From Prorocentrum cordatum (taxonomy: Eukaryota; Sar; Dinophyceae; Prorocentrales; Prorocentraceae): a stretch of 64,000 nt of DNA. Every line of letters starts with the position of its first letter. Position 1 is the first letter of the stretch. Below are positions 41,434 to 50,687 of this stretch, piece after piece. The notes under the pieces are model-generated. The model made no database searches. It was not told the DNA's origin and saw only the letters and a program-made list of their open reading frames with translations. The stretch covers positions 16,001 to 80,000 of the forward strand of contig CAUYUJ010000186.1 of NCBI GenBank assembly GCA_963575745.1, written 5' to 3'. A program made the position numbers and the translations under genes.

Positions 41434-41497
41434 GCTTGAGCCGTAACAACGCACGGCAGAGAACAGACATTGCAAGCATACAGTCATGAATACAGCC
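41434..41497 (-). repeat. Split direct repeat A1
   Basis: 64 bp, partner of A2 (35507-35570). It marks the 5' end of the YR element. Confidence 0.95.
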
Positions 41498-41764
41498 ATA
41501 CATACACACAAGGTTGGCTATATTCTTCATGTAACATACTGTGACAAACGGAGCATACCCTGAGCAGCGCCACGGATAATAGCATAACAAAGCCACACTT
41601 GACATAACATACGTATCATCGCATGACGTAGCGCCACAGAGCAGGGCATATCAGATCATAGCATATCATATCATACAAGGACAAGGGTCAACATAACAGA
41701 GCACACTATAACAGAAAAGAAACGCAACATTGAACAATTCTTCATAATATTCTGGGCCGCGCTG
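41498..41764. repeat. Cryptic CATAACATA tract D
   Basis: Irregular cataaca-type words, as on the other side of the YR element (35166-35296). Confidence 0.7.
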
Positions 41765-41895
41765 CAACATAATCAAACGAGGCGTGCGCGCCGACGTCAG
41801 CCCGGCTAGAGGTACAAAGGGGTGCAGCAACGACCGATCGGACGACGTATCTAGCGTGATAGGCGTCGCGGCGTCGCGCCGTCCCGTCGACAACA
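41765..41895 (+). repeat. ~130-bp repeat outside the YR element, right copy
   Basis: Partner of 35033-35165. Confidence 0.75.
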
Positions 41896-41921
41896 TAACT
41901 ATACTGTAGCATAGCAGGATA

Positions 41922-42067
41922 ATGCTGCTTTCGAGCTGGGGTGGGGAACTGCGCCAGCAGTAAATATTGCTTTAACAGTGGTTATATTTTCGTGAACATA
42001 ACAGAATCTTCGCGGTTCTGTAACGCGTTACAGCACCTGCTGAGCGACGCCACTCTTGAAAGTCCCA
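41922..42067 (-). repeat. B2-like repeat of second YR element
   Basis: It begins atgctgctttcgagctgggg and ends cttgaaagtccca. It is about 87 percent identical to 42323-42466 by eye, with small indels. Confidence 0.85.
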
Positions 42068-42322
42068 AACAGTTCGAACATTCGGAAATAAGGAAGCGGC
42101 AGCATGGAAAAATCCCCGGGCTGGCGGCGGGGGCCAAAAACAGCAGCAACCGAGAGCTGAACGTGCAAACCACCAATCCCTAAGCAGCGCAAGCCTAGCG
42201 GCGCGGGGAACCCCAGGGAGCGGGGTGCGAGTATCCAAACGCCCTCACACCGAGAGAGACCAAGGGGTCCACGCCGAACACGACAGACACGCCCCTAGCA
42301 TCATTCCTGTGCCCGCGCGCCC
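42068..42322. other. Spacer between B-like repeats
   Basis: 255 bases with no recognised gene. It is the place where an A2 repeat would be expected. With the 5' end missing, no A1 exists in the window for comparison. Confidence 0.4.
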
Positions 42323-42466
42323 ATGCTGCTTTCGAGCTGGGGCGGGGAACTGCGCCAGCAGTAAAGATTGCTTTTGCTGTGGCTATTTTTTCGTGAACAT
42401 AACAGTCTTCGCGGTTCTGTAGCGCGTCGCAGCAGCTGCAGAGCGACACCGCTCTTGAAAGTCCCA
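42323..42466 (-). repeat. B1-like repeat of second YR element
   Basis: Partner of 41922-42067. It follows the end of the methyltransferase-like frame by 26 bases. Confidence 0.85.
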
Positions 42467-42491
42467 TGGCATCCCAGAAACGGATGTTCGT

Positions 42492-43213
42492 TCACACTTG
42501 AAAAAAGAAACGCCTGGCCCTGGACATGAGGCGTTTGGCCAAAACCCTATTCAAAGCCTGCGGGCACGTCTGGGCCATGGCGGCCCATCGTACACCCTCC
42601 GGGGAATCGCCCTCGAGCTGAGGATGGGGTCGGCCGGTCCGAGTGCAAACGCCGGCTCGCCCGCCGCTAGTCTCACTCGACCTAGTGAGCTCGTCGGGGC
42701 GGAGATGGCTCATCAAGCAACGCGCCCGCTCTCGCCGCCTAGCTCCGAACCGGAAGAAATCTGTCACAACGATTGAAACGATACGCTTCTGAGCGAGATC
42801 AACTAACTCTGGGGTCCTAAACATGTAGCTGCTATGCGGGTTCTCTAATATATACGGAGTGCCCGGGCGGTTACAGGCTGCGATTATCTTCAACACTGCG
42901 CGAAGACATTTGTTACCTACGCTGAGCTTCAACCAATCTTTGTCTGACATCTGAGAGCGAGAAAAACCCCGAGGGCGGGTCGTGCTTCTGTTTGGGGCGG
43001 GAGAAATCTTGGCAATTGAAAAGGAAGCGCGCGGCGGCGCAAGCATCGCGCCCGGGCAAACACCGACTGGACATCTGACACAAGGCGACGGGGCACTTTT
43101 CTGCGAGTCAGGTCTCCGCGCTCACCGCGCTGCAGCTCCCATGTCCGCGCCTGGAAGCCGCGCCTCCCGATGGCGCGCGCAGCGCCACCCTTGCCGGCGA
43201 AGGCGTCTGCGAA
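42492..43213 (-). pseudogene. Cytosine-C5-methyltransferase-like domain, catalytic Cys replaced
   Basis: Motif I is in the frame that starts at 43213: FADAFAGKGGAARAIGRRGF, then RTWELQRGERGDLTRRKV. After a frame change near 43050 the second frame gives MLAPPRASFSIAK (motif IV with Arg, codon CGC, where PPC is expected), SVGNKCLRAVLKIIAAC, then YILENPHSSYMF (ENP, motif VI) and VVTDFFRFGARRRERARC (motif-VIII-like). It ends with TGA at 42492. The order I-IV-VI-VIII is that of C5 cytosine methyltransferases. A lost catalytic Cys would make it inactive. The assignment rests on motif order and on the parallel with 35786-36426. Confidence 0.6.
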
Positions 43214-44876
43214 GCGCGCGTCTCTCGCACGCAGACGCCCGCGGACGGCGAGGGGGCGACCAGTCCGTGGGGGATGATCGCCTCGGCGCGTCGCTCGCAC
43301 TCGGCGGCGTACCTCTGGATCTCGATCGGGTGCTCGCGGTAGCCGCTGGCGAGACGTGCGTGTCGCTCGTAGCGTAGCGCGCTCCTGTCCGCTCGCCACT
43401 GCCCTCTCTTCTTGATGTCGGCCAAGCTTCTGAGGTGCCGGGCCGCGTCGATGGACGGCCCCGAGTGACGCGCCTGGCATGGCGCCAGCTTGGGCGCGCC
43501 GATGTCCCGAGCCGCGCGCCGAAAGAACTTCGGCAGGTCGCTGTAGTTGAAGGTCCACAGCGGGCCGTCTCCAGCCGCATCCTTCAGCTCCCTCAACGCA
43601 GGCCCGATCGACTCCGCCCAGCTGGAGTCCAAGAGGGTCGAAACGTTCGCCTCGCCGATCTTGCTCCTGCCGGGCAGCTCCTCGGGTGGGCCAGCAGAGA
43701 CGAGTGGGCGGTCAGCCCCTGGGTCGGAGGCGTCAGTCCCGCGCCCTGCACGCTGAGTAGCTGACCAGGTCTCAGGTAGGTGCTCATCATGATCAGCACA
43801 AAGAGGGCCATGTCTCGCCGCCCCAGAGTCACCAGGGCGTTCATGAGGCCGAACCACACTCCGAGCGCCTCGGGCTTCCGCGAGCGGCCAGGGCACAACT
43901 TGTACCACCCGCGGAGCGCTCGCCAAGCTCGCGGCAGGCGCTTGGAGCCCAGGCGGTTGAAGCTCGGGTGGAGCAGCCAGCCCGCCAGAGTCTTGGCTCC
44001 TCGCGAGGCCTCCACGCCTGCGAATAAGGTCTTCTCGAAGTATCCGGCGAAAAGGCCGTCCAGCTCGGCGTCCCCGACGCGGTCGACGCTCCTCCCCCTC
44101 GACTCGACGTGCTGCTTGAAGCGGTTCACCTCTAGACGGTACTCGGTGTGCACGGGCCTTGTCACTGCTCGCTTCTCCAGCAAGGTCAGCCCGCCCTCGT
44201 GCGCCTCCATGGTCTCCTCGAGGTACTTGCGCAGGCGAGACTCGGACCGATCCAGCAGCACGCGCTGCCGCTTCGCGCCTGCGGCCCCGCTGGCGGATGT
44301 GGTGCCAGTGCTCGACGAGGGCGAGCGCGTCCGCCGGCACCGATCGGGCTGCCTGGCGAAGTCGCCGCTCGCTAGGTCGGGCATGGCTGCGGCCAGTTGC
44401 TCCAGCGTCTGGTGAGCCTTCGCCGCCGCCTGGCCCTCCACTGGGGCAGCCAGGCGGGGGGTCGGTGAGCGGCCCAAGGCGCGTTCCCGCCGCGGCCGTC
44501 CTACAGCTCGGCCCACCTGGGCGGGGGTCGCCGTCAGCCCGCGCGTCCTCGCCCGAGGCAGTGGCGCGGCTGAGGCTGCGAGCCTGGCCGCTGCAGCGCC
44601 TCGGGACGGCGCTCTCGGCGCTGGGGCGGCCACCAAGCTGCCGTCGGTAGAAAAGGGCCCCAGGACGGCCCAAGACGCCTCCAAGACGGCCCAAGAGGCC
44701 ACCAAGACGGCCCCAGGAGAGTGCCCAGACAGGGGACCCGAACGGATATTTCGAGCCCCATCAAGCCCCCAAGAAACCCCGAAGAAACCCCAAGAGGCCC
44801 CAAGAGGCTCCCAAGGGGCCCCCAAACTGCTCCCCAGAGGCCTTCGAGAGCGCTCGGAAGAGACCCCAAGAAGCAC
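43108..44876 (-). pseudogene. Tyrosine recombinase of second YR element
   Basis: The upstream frame (43593-44876) contains ESRLRKYLEETMEAHEGGLT, KTLAGWLLHPSFNRLGSKRL, and MALFVLIMMSTYLRPGQLLS, whose RPG carries the likely catalytic Arg. After a frame change near 43,740 the second frame (to 43108) gives LWTFNYSDLPKFFRRAARDI, CQARHSGPSIDAARH (His/Arg, from 43479), KKRGQWRADRSALRYERHAR (Trp and the nucleophile-like Tyr near 43371). This is the R...H-R...W...Y pattern of DIRS-type recombinases. The N-terminal ~100 codons of the upstream frame read through CCAAGA satellite and are not part of the protein. Confidence 0.7.
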
Positions 44877-44900
44877 CCCTGAGGACTCAACCCGCAGCAG
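44640..44900. repeat. CCAAGA-type satellite, locus 1
   Basis: Words such as caagacggcccaagaggcc and cccaagaggctcccaagg recur with an irregular 11-22-bp rhythm. Related tracts are at 45717-46620 and 55380-55900. Confidence 0.8.
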
Positions 44901-45716
44901 CGTCGTGGTCGCTACCGCCGCCGCCGCCGTCGTCGTTCCCCTTCAAGGACGGGTCCTGGAGCTCAAAGAGGCCTCTGGACGAGCGAAGATTGCCCCGATA
45001 CGCCTTCAAGACAGTTCAAGAAAACGTGCCGTTCGCAGCCTCTGGAGGGCCCCATAGGCCTGCAAGACGGCAACGGGTGGTTTTTCAACGTTTTCCGGCC
45101 TCCGGAGGTCGTTTCCCGGCCCCGGAACCGCCAAAAAACGATTCAGGATGAAAAATTGGTTCTCAGGCAAGGGTCCAGACCTTAGAGCCTACGTCACAAA
45201 AAGATCCGACGTCGGATATCTGGGAAGGTACGACGCACGGCGGGTTCGGCTCGCCACGACGTCGGCGCTGATTCCCGACGCCGCGTGGAGCGTTCAGCCT
45301 TGAGCGATCGGCGGCTTCCAGATAAGCCGGATCGTTCCATATGGCACGATTCCGGGACACCAGCGGCATTCAACCTTGGACGACCACGGTCGCCGCCGCG
45401 CCGACGCGTCGTGAACCTACCGTATCGCCTGCCTGCTGAGGCCGGTCAGCTCTGCAGGCGGCTCTTTTCGGGAGTTTTTCTTGGAGATAGCACCCGTCCG
45501 AAAGTGGCGTGTTCCTCATGTAATGGATGGAGCCCCCCATCCAGCCACCACGTAGACGTAGATTCGCATTCCTCGAACGCTTGATCCGCCACCGTACCCC
45601 CTGGCACGTTGAGGCGTGGAAGAACGCACAGTGCTGTCTGGTAGAAAGACCCCGCACCTCACAGACCGCGGATCCTCCCATGAATCCCCGAAGAAGCGAA
45701 AACCAGCGATATCCCT
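44901..45716. other. No gene recognised
   Basis: Mixed sequence between two CCAAGA-type tracts. It includes a short gccgccgccgccgtcgtcg run near 44915. Confidence 0.4.
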
Positions 45717-46620
45717 TAACTCTTTAATAGATTCTCGCTTCGGGCATCCGTCCGCTGAAGACAGCACAAGATGCCTCCGATATGCCCCAAAGACAGCCAA
45801 GAGAGCCCCAAACTGACCCAAGAGGCCTCCAAGACGGCCTCAAGATGGCGCAAGAGGGGCCCCAAGAGAGCCCCAAGCTGGCCCAAGAAAACCTCTGGAG
45901 GGATCCAAGACGGCCCAGGAAGGCCACCAAGACAACCAAGATATATCAAGATGCCTCCAAGACGCCCAAGATGGCTCCAAGACGGCACGACGGCCCAAGA
46001 TGACCTCAAGGCGGCCCAAGAAGCCATCAAAACCGCCCAAGAGAGCTCCACAAGGATCCTCCAAAAGGCCAGAAAAAAGAAAACATCACCGATTGCCTAA
46101 ACAGTTGTTGAACGATTCTCGCTGCGAACATCCGTCCGCTCAAGACGGCCCTAGAAGCCTCCAACGTTGCCCCAAAACGGCCCAAAAGACCCCCGAAATT
46201 ACCCAATAGGCTTCCAACGCGGCATCCAGACGGTGCAAGAGGGGCCTCTGATGGCCCAGGACCGCACCAAAAAGAGCCCCAAGCTAGCCCACGATGGCCT
46301 TCCGAGGAATCCAAGACGGCCCAGGAACGCCACCAATACCACCAAGATGGCCCAAGACAGCCCAAGAGGGCTCCAACATGACCCTCAGGAGTACCCGAAA
46401 AGACAAACATCGACAATTTCCTTAAATTATTGATAGTTTTTCGCTTAGGGCTTCCGTCAGCTCAAGACGACCCAAGAAGCCTCCAATATTACCCCAAGAC
46501 AGCCCAGGAGAGCCCCAAATTGCCCAGAAGGCCTCCAAGAGTGCCTCGAGACGGCGCAAAAGGAGCCCTGGACGGTCCAAGACGGCCTCAAGAGAGCCCC
46601 AGGCTGTCCCAAGAAAGCCT
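45717..46620. repeat. CCAAGA-type satellite, locus 2, with three long units
   Basis: A leader of the form ttctcgcttcgggcatccgt precedes CCAAGA-type sequence three times, at about 45731, 46117 and 46439, so the long unit is ~386 and ~322 bp. Within units the words ccaagacggc and ccaagagagc repeat irregularly. Confidence 0.8.
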
Positions 46621-46870
46621 CAGGCCTCCTCCTCTTCCTCCTCCTCCTCCTCGTCCTCCTCCTCCTCCTCCTCCTCCTCCTCCTCCTCCTCCTCCTCCTC
46701 CTCCTCTTACCCCCCCCCGTGCTCCCCCGCCTCCTGCTTTCCTCTGCCTCCTTCTCCTCCTTTTGCTTCTCCTCCACTTTCTTCTCCCCCCTCCTCCTCC
46801 CTCATCCACCTCCTCCACCCTTCCTCCACCTTCAACTGATCCTCCTCCCCCTGCCCCCCCTTCGTTTTCA
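46621..46870. repeat. (TCC)n microsatellite and C/T-rich tail
   Basis: An almost pure TCC run from about 46621 to 46706 continues into irregular pyrimidine-rich sequence. It follows the CCAAGA satellite directly, as also happens at 55925-56040. Confidence 0.9.
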
Positions 46871-47246
46871 TCTTCGTCGTTCTCAAGGTCAGCGGCACCG
46901 GCCGTAAGGCCTTCGCAATGGTGGTTGGTTATGCAACAAAAAGAAACATGCAGTGGTCCCAGAGGCTCTGAAACAGTGCTTCGCTGTGTCAGCCCCCGAA
47001 GTTCCAAAACAGTGGTTTAAATTTTCAGAACTGTAGGGCGGCATGCCGACCAAAGGGTTGCATATGGATCATGCGCGGCCACCCCGCGATCACTGTCCAT
47101 TGTCCATTGGTGTGTGACAAAAACCGCGGAGGTGCTGGCACGTTGCCTACTGTGTGCAGGCCCACCAGACGCCATGATGGCCTCCCCGCCGCGATGGTGC
47201 ATTGGCTTTCGACTTGGATGGCGGGGGCTGGCATTTTTCCCGATGC
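46871..47246. other. No gene recognised
   Basis: Mixed sequence. Gene-length frames on either strand here lack domains. Confidence 0.35.
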
Positions 47247-47432
47247 GTCCTGTCACGTGCGCGGGCGCACCTGGCACACTCTGCGCGTGCCCCGGACGTG
47301 GCGCACCTGGCGCGGCTGGACCATGCGGCACACATGGCGGACGTGGAGCACGTGGCGCATCTGGCGTGCGAAGCGTGCCTGGCACGCTTGGGCCCCGCAG
47401 GTGCCTGGCGCACCTGGAGCGCCTGGCACGCG
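47247..47432. repeat. GGCGCACCTGG-type cryptic repeat
   Basis: The words ggcgcacctgg, gtggcgcatctgg and cctggcacgc recur about every 9-20 bases. Sequence of the same kind (tggcgcacctcg) resumes at 55149, after element 3, so element 3 inserted into it. Confidence 0.65.
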
Positions 47433-47437
47433 TGGCG
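47433..47437 (+). repeat. Element 3 target-site duplication, left
   Basis: TGGCG, identical to 55149-55153. Confidence 0.8.
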
Positions 47438-47690
47438 AGTTTGAAAGGGGTTGGGAGGCCCAACCAGCAGCTTCGCCTTAGGCGAAACCCAGCTCCCGCT
47501 CTGTTGTGCCGTAGTAGCGATAGTCCCAGTAGTAGGGGGCGAGCCATCGCAAGCAGTTTTGGTATCGATGGCACATGGTACACCTCGCGCTGAGGTGTAG
47601 TCAGATCTGGGCGGCCGGCCGCTTTGAGCCAAGCAGCCGCGGATGCACGCTCGTTCCCACTCACGTGCAACGCCCAGCTCACTTTAGAGT
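47438..47690 (-). repeat. Element 3 3' LTR
   Basis: It shares ggttggga-gcccaaccagca, tagtcccagtagtaggggg, gcagttttggtatcgatggc, gatctgggcggccggccgct and cgcccagctcacttt with the 5' LTR. It has an extra ~26 bases that contain the palindrome ttcgccttaggcgaa. Confidence 0.9.
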
Positions 47691-47847
47691 CGGGGGGGAG
47701 GGAGACGAGGCGTGAATCCGCCGCCTCTATATAGCAGGAACAGCAACGACTATTTACAAAAAGGGCAGCAAAAGGGCGGGGCCGTAAGCAAGGTGGGCCC
47801 GCACGCAAGTTGCCTTGCCTGCCCTATACTGTGCACACGAATGCTCC
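47691..47847 (-). other. Element 3 3' untranslated region
   Basis: Between RNase H and the 3' LTR. Immediately next to the LTR the plus strand is cgggggggagggagacgagg, so the purines are on the antisense strand. Confidence 0.5.
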
Positions 47848-48557
47848 TCAGGCGGCTGCAGAACGAGATGGCTGGCCAGCCCGATAGGGAGTATGACGCT
47901 TTAAGTCATGTTTGAAGGATTGTGTACCTCCCATGACCTGTAGGAGCATTTCTCTGTCGATGTTCCCCTTGGTGTGACCGTCCGCAATCATATCGCGGGT
48001 GTCGCGCCACTGAATACTGTGCACGATTCCTCGATCCATCATCTGTCGTGTCCAGCTGATGTGTCCAAAAGGTACACTCCGTCGGCTTCTTCAAGTCCTT
48101 GCTTGACGAAGGCTTAAAAACATACTCAGCATCTATGGTCAAAATGACCTTGATGCTCAGGCCACCCAACTCAAGTATGTTCCTCAACTGAGTGGGAGTT
48201 AGCGGCCCTGCGTGGAGCTCGTGCAGAGTCACGATCGTGGGGTAACAGTCCTCCGAGTTGTGGGCAGCTGCTAGCGTCCCTGCCGAGTAGCTCGAGCGGA
48301 CCTGCAAGCGGTGAGACTTGCAGTGCGCATCGATCAAGTGAACGACGGGCTTACCAGATGGCGTGCTTCCACGCCGTGCACGTTTGCCCCGCGAATACCA
48401 TGGCCTCTGATCTGGCTTCGTCATCGGCGTCTCCACTCAGGCGTCGGTAACCTGAGTCGCTGCGCAGGTCAACCTCGCCCGTAGGGGTCATCGCCTGGTA
48501 GGCGATCTTCTTAGGGCAGGCCTGCAGTTTCCTGGTCATCGCGTTCAGTCGTCGCAC
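47848..48557 (-). pseudogene. Element 3 RNase H
   Basis: Three frames share this domain. The last one (47848-48042) carries IQWRDTRDMIADGHTKGNID and REMLLQVMGG, the C-terminal ADGxTK motif of copia RNase H. The middle one (47906-48436) has HLIDAHCKSHRLQVRSSYSA, LAAAHNSEDCYPTIVTLHEL and GGLSIKVILTIDAEYVF, which cover the Glu- and Asp-containing strands. The first (48351-48557) has the start of the domain (GEVDLRSDSGYRRLSGD). Frame changes lie near 48400 and 48030. Confidence 0.65.
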
Positions 48558-48584
48558 TCGTATATTGGTCGGTTCTTGGACGCG

Positions 48585-49676
48585 CTATGGAAAAACATAC
48601 ACCATCAACCACACCTGGGTGATTACTGCATGTGCCAGTGCGCCTCTAAGGCTGACGGACATGTCTGCAACCATCTTGGATGCCCGAGCGTCAGCGTCGG
48701 CGCCGGCAAGTTCTGGATGTTGTATAGGACGGAGCTGCTGGATGGATTCGTCTTGGTCCAAAGTAACACTGCCGTCCTCATCCTTGGTATATATCACAAC
48801 ACAATTGGCGCATGTGTGCTTGATGAGTTTACATTTACCAAAAGTGTCTTCCACGCACTTGACATGCTTGTCAATGGTGTCCTCAGTGCCGGCCATGTTG
48901 ATATCATCAACATATTTGGCCGTAAGCAGGTTGCTGCTCGCATCGAACTCCTCGTCGTTGGACGTGAGTCTGGGACCAAAACCTCTTGGGGCCCTTCTGA
49001 GCTTTAGTGAAAACGCTCGGGGTGCGTCTTTGGCGCCAGTGCCTGGCATAAGGCACTGCAAGCAGTGCTTCGACTCGTCGTAGTGTTCGAATCCTGGGAG
49101 AGTTCGAAGCGCCGCGGCCGATCCAGGCGGCAAAGTAAAACACACCACGCGTTTCTTTCCCACCAATTGCTTCAGCAAGCGCCTGGTAGGCCAACCCTTT
49201 CAGGAAGGCCATGTTGATGTCGAGGGATGCAATGATCCATTGCTTCTTGCACGCTGCCGTGCTCGCGAGTAGTCTCTGGCTTGGCCGCCGCGCTGTTCCC
49301 GAAGAGGTTTCCACGTCGAAGGCGTCGAGGTCCATGAAGCCGCGAAGCACCAAGCGTAAACTGGTGGCACGCTCCATCTCGCTCTCCTCGTTTTCACAAA
49401 CTTCCATCTGTACGCGTACCTCGAAGTCGTGGTGTTTGACGCTTTAGATCTGTCTTGCATTTCAAAGCACCTCTTGTCGAACCATGTCTTGAGTTCAGTG
49501 TATAGGGCTTTCGGTACTTTCTCGGGATTCGCCTGGATGTCAGCCTTCGCGAGGAGGTCGTCTCCCTTGACGACCGCAGCTCGCTTTGCAGCGGCGGCGA
49601 CGCATGCTCGCATGGTGGTCACGCGGTCGGCATCTAATATCCAGTGCTTTTGTTCGGACAGGGCTACCTGTGACAT
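48585..49676 (-). pseudogene. Element 3 reverse transcriptase
   Basis: The domain is spread over three frames. 49200-49676 has ALYTELKTWFDKRCFEMQDR and RYAYRWKFVK. 48907-49407 has SLRLVLRGFMDLDAFDVETS and the palm strand WIIASLDINMAFLKGLAYQA with the first catalytic Asp. 48585-49178 has VCFTLPPGSAAALRTLPGF, PGTGAKDAPRAFSLKLRRA, and the catalytic strand NLLTAKYVDDINMAGTEDTI with YVDD intact. These are standard copia RT blocks in order. Frame changes fall near 49390 and 49170. Confidence 0.75.
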
Positions 49677-49775
49677 TTCTGCCGCGAAGCAAAATTCTAC
49701 ATATGGTCCATTTTCGTCTGAGTCCAGTCCGTAACTGCAATCTTCGACCGCGGGGTGCAGCGGGACATGATATGT

Positions 49776-50583
49776 CTACTTGATGTCGGAGTCGCGCGGA
49801 TCTCCCCACTTAGGCAGGTGCCTACGCTGTTCTTCAGCTGCAGTGATCAGCGCACTATTGTCTGTAATCGTGTGTGGGGGTACTGCGAAAAGATCCTCTA
49901 ATGGAGTTGCCTCTAGTAGTTCCCTTTCATTTTGTAATTCTGTATACCGCACTTCCATAACGTGTGCCTCGACGTCAGCCTCCGATTCTTCATGAATCGC
50001 GGGAAGCCGTCCATCCTCCTGTGGCGGTTCGGCTCCTGAGGCTTCTCTTGCAGTTCCATCCGGTGTCGGTGCATCCGCCAATTCCTCAAACGTTTTCACA
50101 TCCTGGTCAAAGCCCGCTGGAGGTTTGGACTTCAGGCACTGGATGATTCTAGAATATGCGGATCCAAATATATCATGAATGTTAAGAGCGGTGCCTTCTG
50201 CTTCATAATAGTGAATTCCTGGATTCACATCGCTGTCATAGTGCGCAACTGTCAGAGTCAGCAACCCGAGGTAGCGGATGGATACCCCTGGATAACCTGA
50301 CCGAAACTACGCTCTCAATGCGGAAGAAGTTTCTGATGAGGTATTGTAAAGCCAGATGTACCTTAGGAGATAGTCGGCTTGCACTTGTCATCTGAAGCAC
50401 ACCCTTCTTGGTCGGGACATAACCAAATGTCATAGCAGGTCGCCCCGCAGGTAAACGGGCTACGAACGTCAACACTGTCCGTAATGCAGTGCTGTCGGAG
50501 CCAATTTCTCTGGCTATCAGAGCTTCAAGGTAGAGTGAATGTCGTGCGCCGCCGCATTGTACCTGAACGTCGCGGTTTCCCAC
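49776..50583 (-). pseudogene. Element 3 integrase-RT linker
   Basis: Two frames. 50236-50583 gives GNRDVQVQCGGARHSLYLEA and related text; 49776-50264 gives IHYYEAEGTALNIHDIF and an acidic Pro/Glu-rich stretch. By position it is the variable linker between integrase and RT. No catalytic motif is present. Confidence 0.45.
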
Positions 50584-50687
50584 TCGAATGATGACTTGAC
50601 CCCTCTCGGGATCGTTTCTTACGACTGGGAATGGGCCATTCCAGCCTCCCCTGTCGTCCTTCGTGGCTGTGGGGCGATGGTAATCAA

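Larger units (their letters stand above)
35297..41497 (-). mobile_element. DIRS/PAT/Ngaro-type tyrosine-recombinase retroelement
   Basis: Read on the minus strand the order is A1 (41434-41497), ORFs, B1 (35571-35731), A2 (35507-35570), B2 (35297-35457). A1/A2 are 64 bp and B1/B2 are 161 bp, each pair without indels. This A1-ORFs-B1-A2-B2 layout is the split-direct-repeat structure of PAT- and Ngaro-like YR retrotransposons. The coding part has two gag-like ORFs, RT, RNase H, the N-terminal part of a tyrosine recombinase and a cytosine-methyltransferase-like domain. Several frameshifts and a TAG show it is inactive. No short target-site duplication was seen, as expected for YR elements. Confidence 0.85.
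41922..44876 (-). mobile_element. 5'-truncated second YR retroelement (recombinase plus MTase-like)
   Basis: On the minus strand this holds a tyrosine recombinase, a methyltransferase-like domain, then a ~145-bp repeat pair (42323-42466 and 41922-42067) separated by 255 bases. The pair corresponds in position to B1 and B2 of a split-direct-repeat element, and the intervening 255 bases would contain A2. No RT, RNase H, gag or A1 is present. The 5' side ends in CCAAGA satellite at 44640-44900. It lies in the same orientation as the complete YR element and only ~420 bases upstream of it in coding direction. Confidence 0.65.
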
